Positions 51,684-60,294 of a stretch of 64,000 bases of DNA are shown piece by piece. The stretch is from Paeniglutamicibacter gangotriensis Lz1y (GTDB taxonomy: Bacteria; Actinomycetota; Actinomycetes; Actinomycetales; Micrococcaceae). A model generated the notes under the pieces. That model made no database searches. It worked only from the letters and a program-made list of their open reading frames with translations, and was not told the DNA's origin. The first letter of the stretch is position 1, and the number at the start of each line of letters is the position of its first letter. The DNA lies in the NCBI RefSeq assembly GCF_000348945.1, contig NZ_AOCK01000001.1:186001-250000 (forward strand). Reading direction: 5' to 3'. The translations under genes and the position numbers were made by a program.

Positions 51684-52890
51684 CGCCGCTGTACGCTTCG
51701 AAGCGAGTGAGCGGGGTTTCCCCGGACTCCGCAAGGCGCTGCAGGCTGGACAGGCGCGGGCCCAGGGCGCTGCCGAATCGCTGATCCCAGTGGTCGAATT
51801 CGTCGCTCGCAAGGCTGCGCCTTGCATGGTGCACCCAGTTGGGGTTATCCAGCATTTCGCGACCCAGCAGGACGATGTCCGCCTCTTCGTCTTCGATCAT
51901 CCGGCTTGCCTGTTCCGGGTCGACGATGAAGCCGACGCAGGCAACGATTGCGTCGGTGTTCGCCTTGATTTCACGGGCGAAGTCGGCGTGGAAGGCGAAG
52001 CCTCGGCGCACGCGCGTATCGCTTGAACGGTCGGTGCTGATGCCCCCGGAAGAGGTGTCTATGACGTCCACGCCGGCGGCGGCCGCGTGCCGGGAGAACT
52101 CGACGATATCCTCGATGCCCAGTCCACCCTCCAGTACCCCGTCCACCGATGACACGCGGTAGGAAAGGATGACGTTTTCCGGAACGGCCTCGCGGATCGC
52201 GCGGATCACCTCCAGCGGGTAGCGCATGCGCCGCTGGGCATCCCCGCCATAGGAGTCGGTGCGGGTATTGGAAATAGGGGAGAGGAATGAATGCAGCAGG
52301 TAACCATGGGCGCCGTGCAGTTCGATGAAACGGAATCCCGCCGTGGCGGCGCGTTGTGCGGCGGCGGCCCACTGGTCGATGGATTCGGCGATTTCCGACT
52401 CGCTGAGTTCGTGCGGTACGGGCCAGTCGGGGCCCGCCGGAAGCGCCGAAGGGCCGACGGTCTGCCACGGCGGGGTGCCGGCCTGTGCATCGGTTGCATC
52501 CAGCGGAGCTCCCGCGTGCCACGGTTCGCGCACCGAGGCGCGTCGGCCGGCGTGGCCCAGCTGGATGCCGGGGACCGAGCCATGGGTTTCGAGGAATCCG
52601 GCGATCCGCATCATGCCCTCCACGTGGGAGTCATCCCAGAGTCCCAGATCGTGATGGGAGATTCGTCCGCGCGGCTCGATGGCCGTTGCCTCGACGATGA
52701 CCAGTCCAGCCCCGCCCAGGGCGAAGCGCCCCAGGTGGGCCAGGTGGAAGTCGCTGACATAGCCGTCGGTTGCGGCGTACATGCACATTGGCGAGACGCC
52801 TGCCCGCAGCGGCAGCGTGGTGCCTCGGATGGTCAGGGGCGAAAAGAGCGCCCGGGCCGGGGGATTTGCTGTGCACGCGTCAATAGTCAT
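51679..52890 (-). CDS. Old-yellow-enzyme NADPH dehydrogenase (NamA/YqjM class)
   Basis: A 403-residue FMN ene-reductase. VSPMCMYAATDGYVSDFHL, GIQLGHAGRRASV, ELHGAHGYLLHSFLSPISN, and NTRTDSYGGD are diagnostic of the YqjM class. Such enzymes reduce alpha,beta-unsaturated ketones. ATG at 52890 is chosen; the KstR2-type site at 52902-52915 lies just upstream, so it probably belongs to the HIP regulon. It is separate from the cysteine-cluster OYE at 41,621. Confidence 0.9.
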   Translation of the reverse strand: MTIDACTANPPARALFSPLTIRGTTLPLRAGVSPMCMYAATDGYVSDFHLAHLGRFALGGAGLVIVEATAIEPRGRISHHDLGLWDDSHVEGMMRIAGFLETHGSVPGIQLGHAGRRASVREPWHAGAPLDATDAQAGTPPWQTVGPSALPAGPDWPVPHELSESEIAESIDQWAAAAQRAATAGFRFIELHGAHGYLLHSFLSPISNTRTDSYGGDAQRRMRYPLEVIRAIREAVPENVILSYRVSSVDGVLEGGLGIEDIVEFSRHAAAAGVDVIDTSSGGISTDRSSDTRVRRGFAFHADFAREIKANTDAIVACVGFIVDPEQASRMIEDEEADIVLLGREMLDNPNWVHHARRSLASDEFDHWDQRFGSALGPRLSSLQRLAESGETPLTRFEAYSGA

Positions 52891-52901
52891 GCCAGAACTG
52901 T

Positions 52902-52915
52902 ACCAAGCATTTGCT
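52902..52915 (+). promoter_or_regulatory. KstR2-type operator 2
   Basis: ACCAAGCATTTGCT fits A-n-CAAG-nn-CTTG-n-T with one mismatch, and continues into a longer palindrome ending AGGT. It is 12 bp before the start of the minus-strand OYE gene. Confidence 0.65.
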
Positions 52916-52954
52916 AGGTTCATCGAGCGAGTCCCGTTTCCGCAGCACGGGAAT

Positions 52955-54388
52955 TCAGCGCTCTCCACGATCGCGTGCGGCGGGCAGCAGCATGCCAAGC
53001 ATCGCGGCCAGCGCGCAGCTGGCCGCGATGGAGCCGAAGGCAATGGACAGTCCGGTCTGCGTCAGGAACTGCGAGCTTCCGGCGGAGAGCGCGAAACCGG
53101 AGAGCAGGAAGGCGAAGGCCGCGCTGGTTGCCGCGCCGGAGAAGGTGCGGATCAACGAGTTGATGCCGTTTGCCGCGGCTGCATCCTGCGTCGGGGTGTA
53201 GGCCATGATCAGCGCCGGCATGGCCGCAAAGCTCAGCGCGGTTCCTACGCCCACCAGCGCGGCACCAATCACGATGGTCACCAGCGTGCCATGGGTGAAC
53301 AGGCGAAACATAAAGGCCAGCGACATGACCAACGCCCCCAGGGCCAGAACCCTGCGCCCGTCGATGCGGTTGAGTAGTCCGCCGGCCACCGGAGAAAAGA
53401 CCGCCATGGCCAGTGATGCAGGGATCATGACCAGCCCCGCTTCCACCGGCCCCAAGGCCAACCCTGCGCCGACGCCCGCCGGCGCCTGTACCTCGTGGGC
53501 AGTCAGCAGGTGGTTGCCAAACATGCCCGCGGTTGCGAAAAACGTGGCGATGTTCGTCAAGAGCACCGGGCCGCGGAATGCGGTGCGCAGATCAATCACG
53601 GCGCGCCTGCTGCGTAGCTGCAGGGGAACCCACAGGCAGGCGGTCACGACCCCGACGGCGGAAATAATCCCCAGCGGCACCGGGTGCGTGCTCCACCAGC
53701 CGGACTTTGAAATGACGAATAGTGCGCTGGTCAAAATCACCGAAAGCCCCAGTGCGCCAAGCACATCGAATCTGCCACCGGGATACGGGGCGGATTCCCG
53801 CACCAAAGCCAGGATTCCACACATGGCCAGCGCCCCACCGATGGCCGAGAAGGCGAAGATTCCTGCGGTGCCGAAGCTCTGGCTCAGCAGACCAGAGAGC
53901 AGTAGTCCTGTTGCGGATCCCAGCCCAACCGTCGCGCTCATGACCGCAATCGCGGTGCCCGAACGCTCCGCGGGCATCATGTCCCGCAGCAGGCTGATGC
54001 CGATGGGAACGATGGACGAGGCGAAGCCCTGCAGGGCTCGGCCGGCCAGAACCCAGTTGAATCCGGGGCCCAGCGCGGCTACCAGGGACCCGGCCACGAG
54101 CAGCCCCAGGGCTACCAGCAGCATGCGCCTCCTGCCATACATGTCTGCCATGCGGGAAAGCACCGGCGTTCCCACGGCTCCGGCCAGCAGCGTGATCGTC
54201 ACCAGCCATGATGCATCCTCGGCCACTACGCCGAGGGTCGCGGAAAAGCTTGGAAGTGAGGGTACGACAAGCGTGAACTGCATGGAAGACAACATGCCGC
54301 TGACTACCAGCAGGATGATGGCTGACCACTGGGACCTTGTCGATCGGGTTTGGGCGGCTGCCGTGTCCAAGCTGCGTGTTGCGCTCAT
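52955..54388 (-). CDS. MFS transporter (multidrug-type)
   Basis: A 477-residue membrane protein with about 14 hydrophobic segments. Features are FTLVVPSLPSFSATLGV, the loop LSRMADMYGRRRMLLVALGL, GRALQGFASSIVPIGISLL and a C-terminal ANGINSLIRTFSGAATSAAF. It lies 52 bp after a thioesterase gene on the same strand, so likely one transcript. It is less related to the tandem MFS pair than those are to each other. A substrate in the steroid pathway is guesswork. Confidence 0.87.
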   Translation of the reverse strand: MSATRSLDTAAAQTRSTRSQWSAIILLVVSGMLSSMQFTLVVPSLPSFSATLGVVAEDASWLVTITLLAGAVGTPVLSRMADMYGRRRMLLVALGLLVAGSLVAALGPGFNWVLAGRALQGFASSIVPIGISLLRDMMPAERSGTAIAVMSATVGLGSATGLLLSGLLSQSFGTAGIFAFSAIGGALAMCGILALVRESAPYPGGRFDVLGALGLSVILTSALFVISKSGWWSTHPVPLGIISAVGVVTACLWVPLQLRSRRAVIDLRTAFRGPVLLTNIATFFATAGMFGNHLLTAHEVQAPAGVGAGLALGPVEAGLVMIPASLAMAVFSPVAGGLLNRIDGRRVLALGALVMSLAFMFRLFTHGTLVTIVIGAALVGVGTALSFAAMPALIMAYTPTQDAAAANGINSLIRTFSGAATSAAFAFLLSGFALSAGSSQFLTQTGLSIAFGSIAASCALAAMLGMLLPAARDRGER

Positions 54389-54440
54389 GCCTGCTTGCTG
54401 CGCTCGCCGAGGGATCTACAGGTTCGATTCTCTACAGTCA

Positions 54441-54887
54441 TCAGGCGGTGCTGGATTCCAAGAAGGCGCGGAAGTTCTCCGGCAGGCGAATCGCCTTTTG
54501 CTCAGGACTGACCGTGACCAGCCAGTTGGAGGCGGTGGCCGTCAGTGTCCGGTCGCTGCGTCGCCACATTTCGAAATCGAAGCGAACCGAGCAATTGCCG
54601 ATTTCGCCGACGCGTAATTCAATGGTGATTTCATCAAAGAGCCGGGCCGCCTGCAGGTAATCGCAGTGAGTTGCCCGTGAAGCCGTCCACCAACCGAACC
54701 GCTCAAGCAGGGTGTCCTGGCGGAATCCACTCAACAACAGCCACTCGGTCTGCAGGGCCTCCATACGCGGAAACCATGTGGCGTAGTAGAGGATTCCCGC
54801 GGGGTCGGTGTCCGCGTAGCTCAGTCGCTGGGTGTGCTCGTGCACCGGGCCGAGGGTTGTGGGTGATTGGGCTGAATTGATCTGCAT
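54441..54887 (-). CDS. Acyl-CoA thioesterase (4HBT hot-dog fold)
   Basis: A 148-residue hot-dog thioesterase. The core LSYADTDPAGILYYATWFPR contains the catalytic Asp of 4-hydroxybenzoyl-CoA-type enzymes, followed by EALQTEWLLLSGF. It hydrolyses an acyl- or aroyl-CoA; in this operon that may relieve trapped CoA esters during ring degradation. It is divergent from ipdF across a 330-bp gap carrying a KstR2-type box. Confidence 0.87.
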   Translation of the reverse strand: MQINSAQSPTTLGPVHEHTQRLSYADTDPAGILYYATWFPRMEALQTEWLLLSGFRQDTLLERFGWWTASRATHCDYLQAARLFDEITIELRVGEIGNCSVRFDFEMWRRSDRTLTATASNWLVTVSPEQKAIRLPENFRAFLESSTA

Positions 54888-54958
54888 TTTCCTGTGGATC
54901 CTCTTGAGCTCCCTGCCGTGGGAGGTGCTTGTGTCTGAGAAATATCATGCACCAAACA

Positions 54959-54972
54959 AACGCATGCTTGGT
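54959..54972 (-). promoter_or_regulatory. KstR2-type operator 3
   Basis: On the minus strand ACCAAGCATGCGTT, sharing ACCAAGCAT with site 2. It sits in the 330-bp gap between the divergent thioesterase and ipdF genes, which otherwise shows no gene. Confidence 0.55.
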
Positions 54973-55217
54973 ATTGCGAGATTAAGCCATTATGATCAAT
55001 GTAGCAAGCGTTAGGTTGTTTACTGACGGTGGGGAATGCAAACCACGGTCAGATCCGGATCGCCGGTGAACTAGGCGCAACTGGCTGGCGCCGCGTTCCG
55101 AACCGCAGCAAGAGCGGTCCAGTGCGCTGGACAAACCTCACACGCAATCAACTATCAGCGCACGTTGGGTTGGTGATTTCAGCCAAGCCCGCCGTCGATA
55201 AGAAGGGCAGGGAAACG

Positions 55218-56036
55218 ATGTCAGTCGTTATTGACCTTAAGGATCGGGTGGTGCTCGTCACGGGCGGCGCCCGTGGCGTGGGCGCCGGAATCACCCAGGC
55301 ATTTCTCGATGCCGGAGCCGTCGTGGAGATCTGTGGACGCAGCGTCCCCGAGGCCGGAGGAATCAGCCAGCATCCATTGGTGCATTTCGCCCAGGTGGAT
55401 GTACGCAACGCCGAGCAGGTCCAGGAATGGGTAGCGGACGTCCTCAGCCGTCGTGGCCGCATCGACGTCGCGGTCAACAACGCCGGGGGCTCGCCTTTTG
55501 GCCGCTTCGAGAAGGGCTCGGCGCGCTACCTGCAGGCAATCACGGAGCTGAATTTCCTTTCGGCCGCCCACGTTGCAAGCGCAGTGCTGCCGGTGATGAT
55601 GCGCCAGCCTGACAAGGGCTCCATCGTGAACATCACCTCCATCAGCGCCCGCCGCCCCAGTCCGGGCACCGCGGTTTACGGCGCGGCCAAGGCCGCCTTG
55701 GAAAGCCTGACCGGAAGCCTAGCCGTTGAGTGGGCCCCGCACATCCGCGTCAACGCGGTCAGCTGCGGATTGGTCGCCACCGACGGCGCGGTTGACCACT
55801 ACGGCGACGAGGATAGCTTCAACCGAGTCGCGGCAACCATCCCGCGCGGACAGCTTGCTGCCCCGGGCGAGATCGGCGCTGCCTGCGTCATGCTCGCCTC
55901 CGATATGTCATCCCACATCACCGGCGCGGTGCTGGATGTGGACGGCGGCGGGGAATGGCCGGCATTCCTGGCCCACACCCCCAACGCCGATGAACTGAAA
56001 CCACTTGAACTTGAAGTAGAAGGAGCACACTCATGA
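55218..56036 (+). CDS. ipdF: SDR dehydrogenase, IpdF-like
   Basis: A 272-residue SDR with the cofactor loop VVLVTGGARGVGAGITQAFL, VNNAGGSPFG, an active-site Ser in IVNITSISARRP, and YGAAKAALESL (Tyr, Lys). IpdF oxidises the hydroxyl of 5-OH-HIP-CoA. The assignment rests on GARGVGAG similarity and on the following fadA6-like thiolase, the same pairing seen in Mycobacterium. ATG at 55218 follows CAGGGAAACG; the 55029 GTG would add an unlikely extension. Confidence 0.78.
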   Translation: MSVVIDLKDRVVLVTGGARGVGAGITQAFLDAGAVVEICGRSVPEAGGISQHPLVHFAQVDVRNAEQVQEWVADVLSRRGRIDVAVNNAGGSPFGRFEKGSARYLQAITELNFLSAAHVASAVLPVMMRQPDKGSIVNITSISARRPSPGTAVYGAAKAALESLTGSLAVEWAPHIRVNAVSCGLVATDGAVDHYGDEDSFNRVAATIPRGQLAAPGEIGAACVMLASDMSSHITGAVLDVDGGGEWPAFLAHTPNADELKPLELEVEGAHS

Positions 56037-57253
56037 GCGAGGCAGTCATTGTTTCCGCGGCGCGTTCGCCGATTGGCCGGGCCTACAAGGGGTCGCTGCG
56101 CGAGATGCGCGGCGATGACCTGGCGGCACAAATGGTGCAGGCGGCACTCAATGCGGTTCCCGAGCTTGACCCGCACACCATCAACGACCTGATGATGGGC
56201 TGCGCCCAGCCGGCAGGTGAACAGGGCTACAACATCGCCCGCATGGTGGCCATGCAGCTGGGGCTGGACTCGGTGCCCGGCACCACGGTTCACCGCTATT
56301 GCTCCTCCTCGCTGCAGACCACCCGCATGGCCTTCCATGCGATCAAGGCCGGGGAGGGCGGTGTATTCATTTCCGCCGGTGTTGAAACAGTCTCGCGTTT
56401 CGGCCAGGGCAAGTCCGACGGCATGCCGGATACCAAGAACCCTGCGTTCTTCGCTGCCATGGACCGCACCAGGTCGCTTAACGAGGACACCAGCTCCCGC
56501 TGGAGCGACCCGCGCGCCAATGGCGAGTTGCCGGATATCTACATTTCCATGGGCGACACCGCCGAGAACGTTGCGCAGCTGCGCGGGGTCTCCCGTGAAG
56601 CTCAGGACGAGTGGGCAGTGCGCAGCCAGAATCTTGCCGAGGCAGCTGGCCTCCGCGGTTTCTGGGAAAAGGACATCTCCCCGGTCACCCTGAACGACGG
56701 AACCGTCGTGTCCACCGACGACGGCCCGCGGGCCGGGGTGAAGCTGGAAAAGCTTGCAACCCTGGCACCGGTGTTCCGCGAGCACGGCACCGTGACCGCC
56801 GCAAACTGCTGCTCGTTGAACGATGGTGCGGCCGCGCTGGTGATCATGAGCGACACCAAGGCCAAGGAGCTCGGCCTGAAGCCGCTGGCACGCATCGTGT
56901 CCACCGGAGTGGCCGCCATGACCCCTGAGCTCATGGGACTCGGCCCCGTGGATGCGGTCAAGCGTGCCCTGGCCAACGCCAAGATGTCGATCAAGGACAT
57001 GGACATCATGGAACTCAACGAGGCCTTCGCCGCCCAGGTGCTGCCCTCGATCGATGACATCGGCATCGACCCGGACAAGGTCAACGTCAATGGCGGCGCG
57101 ATTGCCTTGGGCCATCCGTTCGGCATGACCGGCGCCCGCATGACCACCACCGCGATCCATGCCCTGCAGGAACGAGACGAGCAGTTCGCCGTGGAGACCA
57201 TGTGCGTGGCCGGTGGCCAGGGCATGGCCCTGGTGCTGGAGCGCTTGAACTAG
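56033..57253 (+). CDS. fadA6: Acyl-CoA thiolase, FadA6-like
   Basis: A 406-residue thiolase. The Cys nucleophile is in VHRYCSSSLQTTRMAFHAI, the His in NGGAIALGHPFGMTGARM, the second Cys in ETMCVAGGQGMAL. It overlaps ipdF by ATGA. In the HIP pathway FadA6 cleaves the beta-keto CoA ester after IpdF. The YCSSS motif differs from the CGSG motif of the thiolase at 48,997, which suits a bulky substrate class. A perfect hairpin follows. Confidence 0.84.
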   Translation: MSEAVIVSAARSPIGRAYKGSLREMRGDDLAAQMVQAALNAVPELDPHTINDLMMGCAQPAGEQGYNIARMVAMQLGLDSVPGTTVHRYCSSSLQTTRMAFHAIKAGEGGVFISAGVETVSRFGQGKSDGMPDTKNPAFFAAMDRTRSLNEDTSSRWSDPRANGELPDIYISMGDTAENVAQLRGVSREAQDEWAVRSQNLAEAAGLRGFWEKDISPVTLNDGTVVSTDDGPRAGVKLEKLATLAPVFREHGTVTAANCCSLNDGAAALVIMSDTKAKELGLKPLARIVSTGVAAMTPELMGLGPVDAVKRALANAKMSIKDMDIMELNEAFAAQVLPSIDDIGIDPDKVNVNGGAIALGHPFGMTGARMTTTAIHALQERDEQFAVETMCVAGGQGMALVLERLN

Positions 57254-57281
57254 GCATCTGGCAACGACGAGCGACAGACGA

Positions 57282-57319
57282 AACGCGCACCGCAGGAAAC
57301 TATTCCTGCGGTGCGCGTT
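57282..57319 (+). terminator. Terminator after fadA6
   Basis: 17-bp perfect arms (AACGCGCACCGCAGGAA) and a 4-nt loop, 28 bp after the stop. Confidence 0.88.
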
Positions 57320-57613
57320 GTATTGGGAGGTGAATCGGTGGCAACGCATGGATACTTGTCCGATGCGCGGTTCCCACTGTGCTCGACCATGAATTGAGCA
57401 GACGGTGGCCAGCGCGTCGCAGATGTGGGCCGGAGAACCTCTGCTGATGGCCAATACGGCATACTTCAGGTTCGCAACATTCCAGCTTCTGCGGGCTTTT
57501 CGCGGTATTGCTTGGCCGACTTAACGTTCCGCTGGCCGGGGACGCAGTGGATGGGAGTCCGGAGATCGCCGGACAGCAGTGTTGTTGACTCATCGTGGTC
57601 GCAAATATGGCAA
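57320..57613. other. Intergenic segment with no recognisable gene
   Basis: About 290 bp between two convergent terminators. Frames are open in places on both strands, but none has a ribosome site and family features. It might be decayed coding sequence, but I cannot assign it. Confidence 0.4.
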
Positions 57614-57655
57614 AGCCGGGTCGAGAAACTACGTTGGCAGTTTCTCGACCCGGCT
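57614..57655 (-). terminator. Terminator after ipdB
   Basis: 17-bp perfect arms (AGCCGGGTCGAGAAACT) around an 8-nt loop, 15 bp past the ipdB stop on the minus strand. Confidence 0.88.
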
Positions 57656-57670
57656 CCGTGACTTGGGGTG

Positions 57671-58438
57671 TTAAGCGACCGGCTGTGGCACTGGCACCTC
57701 TCGGTTGCGGGCTCCGCGTGGGTCGATAACGTCGCGGATCAGTAACAGCTCCTCATCCGTGGGCAGGCGGGTCTCCGGCGCGTTGGAAGCATCAAGCGGG
57801 AACCCGGTATTGTCCGTGACTTCCTGCGGGTCCACACCCGGGTGCACCGAAAGAACCTTGACCCGACCGTTTTCGGCGTAATCGAGCACGGCCAGATTGG
57901 TGATGATCACGCCCAGATGGTGGTGTTTCAGCCCCGCGGCCTTCGCCCGGTCGTTACCCACGCCCGAAACCATGTCCACCGACTCAACGAACAGGCGTGC
58001 GCTGTGGCGGGCAATCCAGTAGTCCACACGGTGGTTGGCGGTGTTGCCCGGTGCGCCGCGCACGCCGATGAGTTGGCGCTTGGGCTTCGTCCAGTCACCG
58101 ATCAAGGAGATGTTTTGGTTGCCGTATTGGTCGATCTGGCTTGCGCCCATGATGCTCTGGCGGCGACCCGTGGCCACGATGTCGAAGATGCGACTAAACG
58201 GTGCCCAGCCCTCGATGGTTCCACCGTGGGCCGCGGATTTGCCAAGCTCCGGCGGCTCACTCATCATGAATGCCTCACCATCGCTGAGGATGATGTCGGG
58301 TGAGTGGGTGAGCTTGGCCAGACGTGCACCAATGGTGGGGACGATGCCCACCGCGTGGGCCAGTAGTTCGCCGGAGTGGCGGTAGATATCCGAGCAGGCT
58401 GCAACGCAGATCTCGGCAATGGTGATGTCATTAGACAT
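57671..58438 (-). CDS. ipdB: CoA-transferase-like beta subunit, IpdB-like
   Basis: A 255-residue protein of the CoA transferase family I beta fold. It begins MSNDITIAEICVAACSDIYR and contains ILSDGEAFMMSEPPELG, RQSIMGASQIDQYGNQNISL and GAPGNTANHRVDYWI. IpdAB hydrolyses the last steroid ring (a COCHEA-CoA-type substrate) rather than transferring CoA. Its ATG overlaps the ipdA stop by 8 bp, consistent with an obligate heterodimer. Confidence 0.87.
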   Translation of the reverse strand: MSNDITIAEICVAACSDIYRHSGELLAHAVGIVPTIGARLAKLTHSPDIILSDGEAFMMSEPPELGKSAAHGGTIEGWAPFSRIFDIVATGRRQSIMGASQIDQYGNQNISLIGDWTKPKRQLIGVRGAPGNTANHRVDYWIARHSARLFVESVDMVSGVGNDRAKAAGLKHHHLGVIITNLAVLDYAENGRVKVLSVHPGVDPQEVTDNTGFPLDASNAPETRLPTDEELLLIRDVIDPRGARNREVPVPQPVA

Positions 58439-59303
58439 GGGACTTCTCCCTTTCTGCATGGAAACGCTCAACTGCTGCCTGGAATGCGTCCTCGTCGCCG
58501 GAGAGGAATTCCGCGTTGAAGGCATCCCAAGCGGCCGGATCCTTGGCCGAGGCCACATAGTGTTTTTGGAAGAGCTCGTCGCGTCCGTAGTCGGGCTCGC
58601 AGGTGGTGAAGTGCGCACCCTTGGGGGTTTCAATGACTCCGGTGACGTACATGCGACTGAGCATCAGGGTATGGAAGGAACCCTCATCAAGCAGGTTCTC
58701 GGTGGGAACGATTTTTTCGGTGCTGACAAAGGTACGAGTTGCAGCCATTGCGTACAGGTCATCGAAGTAGGGATCCGGGCCCAGGAACTGGATGTTGCCG
58801 GCCGTATCGGAACGGTTCGCGTGGATCAGCGCGACATCCATGGTGATGGCGGGCACCGCTACGTATTCGTCGTCCGAGTAGGGGGACTTGATGGTTTTGA
58901 GGTGTGGGTTTGCGGCCAGCACATCCGAGCCCATGCCCGCCAGGGTGGGCAGGAAGGAGAGGCGGTTTGCTGCAGCGCGAAGCCCGGTAACAAACATGCC
59001 TTCGTCGTATTCCTGCAGTTCCAGCCCACCACGTTCGCGGGCCGCGGTGAACAGCGGATCCAGCGGGATGCTGTCCAGAGTGACAAAGCCGTAGATCAGC
59101 TTGCGCACCTTGCCCGCGGCCACCAGTAGTCCGACGTCCGGGCCGCCGAGCGAAACCACCGTGAGGTCCTTGATGTCACTACGTAGCAGTTCACGAACAA
59201 TCGCCATGGGCTTGCGCCGCGAACCCCACCCACCGATGCCGATGGTCATTCCAGACTCAATTGACGCGACCGCGTCACTGAGTTTCATTCGCTTGTCTGG
59301 CAT
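58431..59303 (-). CDS. ipdA: CoA-transferase-like alpha subunit, IpdA-like
   Basis: A 290-residue family I CoA transferase alpha fold. It has the N-terminal segment MTIGIGGWGSRRKPMAIVRE, VVSLGGPDVGLLVAAGKVRK, and VALIHANRSDTAGNIQFLGP. Together with IpdB it opens the final ring of steroid HIP intermediates. The promoter region shared with the SDR at 59477 carries a KstR2-type site. Length agrees with known IpdA proteins. Confidence 0.87.
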   Translation of the reverse strand: MPDKRMKLSDAVASIESGMTIGIGGWGSRRKPMAIVRELLRSDIKDLTVVSLGGPDVGLLVAAGKVRKLIYGFVTLDSIPLDPLFTAARERGGLELQEYDEGMFVTGLRAAANRLSFLPTLAGMGSDVLAANPHLKTIKSPYSDDEYVAVPAITMDVALIHANRSDTAGNIQFLGPDPYFDDLYAMAATRTFVSTEKIVPTENLLDEGSFHTLMLSRMYVTGVIETPKGAHFTTCEPDYGRDELFQKHYVASAKDPAAWDAFNAEFLSGDEDAFQAAVERFHAEREKSHV

Positions 59304-59338
59304 GTGATTTCCCTCGTCTTTCAGAAATTTATAAACCT

Positions 59339-59352
59339 AGCGCTCGCTTGGC
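59339..59352 (-). promoter_or_regulatory. KstR2-type operator 4
   Basis: Minus strand GCCAAGCGAGCGCT; in the plus direction it extends to CCTAGCG-CT-CGCTTGG, a near-perfect palindrome. It lies in the divergent ipdA/SDR gap. Confidence 0.62.
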
Positions 59353-59476
59353 TGTAAGGCTAACATGATCCGAAGAAGTCCGGCAGACCCGTACCAACCA
59401 TCAGGATTGACCCAACAACGCAGTTGCCGGCGCCAACACCCCGTCCGTATCCACGAAATAAACCGAAGGAAATCAT

Positions 59477-60220
59477 ATGGAAACTGACCCGATCATCGAT
59501 CTGAAGGACAAGGTCATCGTGCTCACCGGTGCTGCCGGCGGGCAGGGAATTTCCCATGATCGAATGCTGCACCAGCTCGGTGCCAAGCTAGTGCTCACAG
59601 ACCTTGAAGCTGCCAATGTGGAAGTGCTTGCCGGGACGCTGGGAGGCAACGGCATCGCGCTGGGCCAAGATGTCAGATCGCTTGCCGACTGGATCAAGGT
59701 CGTGGACGCGGCCGTGGAAAACTTTGGCGGCGTCGATGTGTTGGTTAACAATGCGGGTATCGCCCCGGTGGGCGAGCTTGCCGAAACTAGCGAAGCACAA
59801 TTACGCAACACCCTGGATATCAATCTGGTGGGTCCGATCCTTGGCATGCAAACAGTGCTGCCGGCCATGCAAGAGCATGGCGGATCGATCATCAACATCG
59901 CCTCAACCGCCGCACTGGTTGGTTACTCGGGCAGGGCGCCCTATGTGGCGTCGAAGTGGGGGTTGCGCGGGGTTGGCAAATCGGTGGCGCGCGAATACGC
60001 AGGATTTGGAATTCGAGTCAACACCATCTGCCTAGGCGCAGTTGACACCGTCATGAGTGAACCAGATACTCGCGCGGGGGTTGGCCTGATCACCCAAAAT
60101 CCGATTCCCAGGGTGGCTCAACCGCGAGAAATCTCGACGATGGTCGCGTTCTTGGCAAGCGATGCAAGCAGTTACTGCACCGGCCAGGACTTCGTGATCG
60201 ATGGTGGCTCGACAGCCTAG
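59477..60220 (+). CDS. SDR, 3-alpha-hydroxysteroid-dehydrogenase-like
   Basis: A 247-residue SDR. The glycine loop is VIVLTGAAGGQGISHDRML, with GGQG where most have GxGxG. DVLVNNAGIAPVG, an active-site Ser in IINIASTAALVGY, APYVASKWGLRG (Tyr, Lys) and YCTGQDFVIDGGS complete the fold. The pattern resembles 3-alpha/20-beta-hydroxysteroid dehydrogenases. It is divergent from ipdA and monocistronic. Exact hydroxyl position is not predictable. Confidence 0.85.
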   Translation: METDPIIDLKDKVIVLTGAAGGQGISHDRMLHQLGAKLVLTDLEAANVEVLAGTLGGNGIALGQDVRSLADWIKVVDAAVENFGGVDVLVNNAGIAPVGELAETSEAQLRNTLDINLVGPILGMQTVLPAMQEHGGSIINIASTAALVGYSGRAPYVASKWGLRGVGKSVAREYAGFGIRVNTICLGAVDTVMSEPDTRAGVGLITQNPIPRVAQPREISTMVAFLASDASSYCTGQDFVIDGGSTA

Positions 60221-60294
60221 CCAGAGCACGCCGGTGCGGTGTCCGCGGCAATCAAGGGACCTAGGCGAACACCGCGCACCGGAGCTTCTGCCAG

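Noticed and set aside
55799-57454. Long minus-strand frame opposite fadA6
   Set aside because: Shadow of the thiolase gene; no family motif and no start signal.
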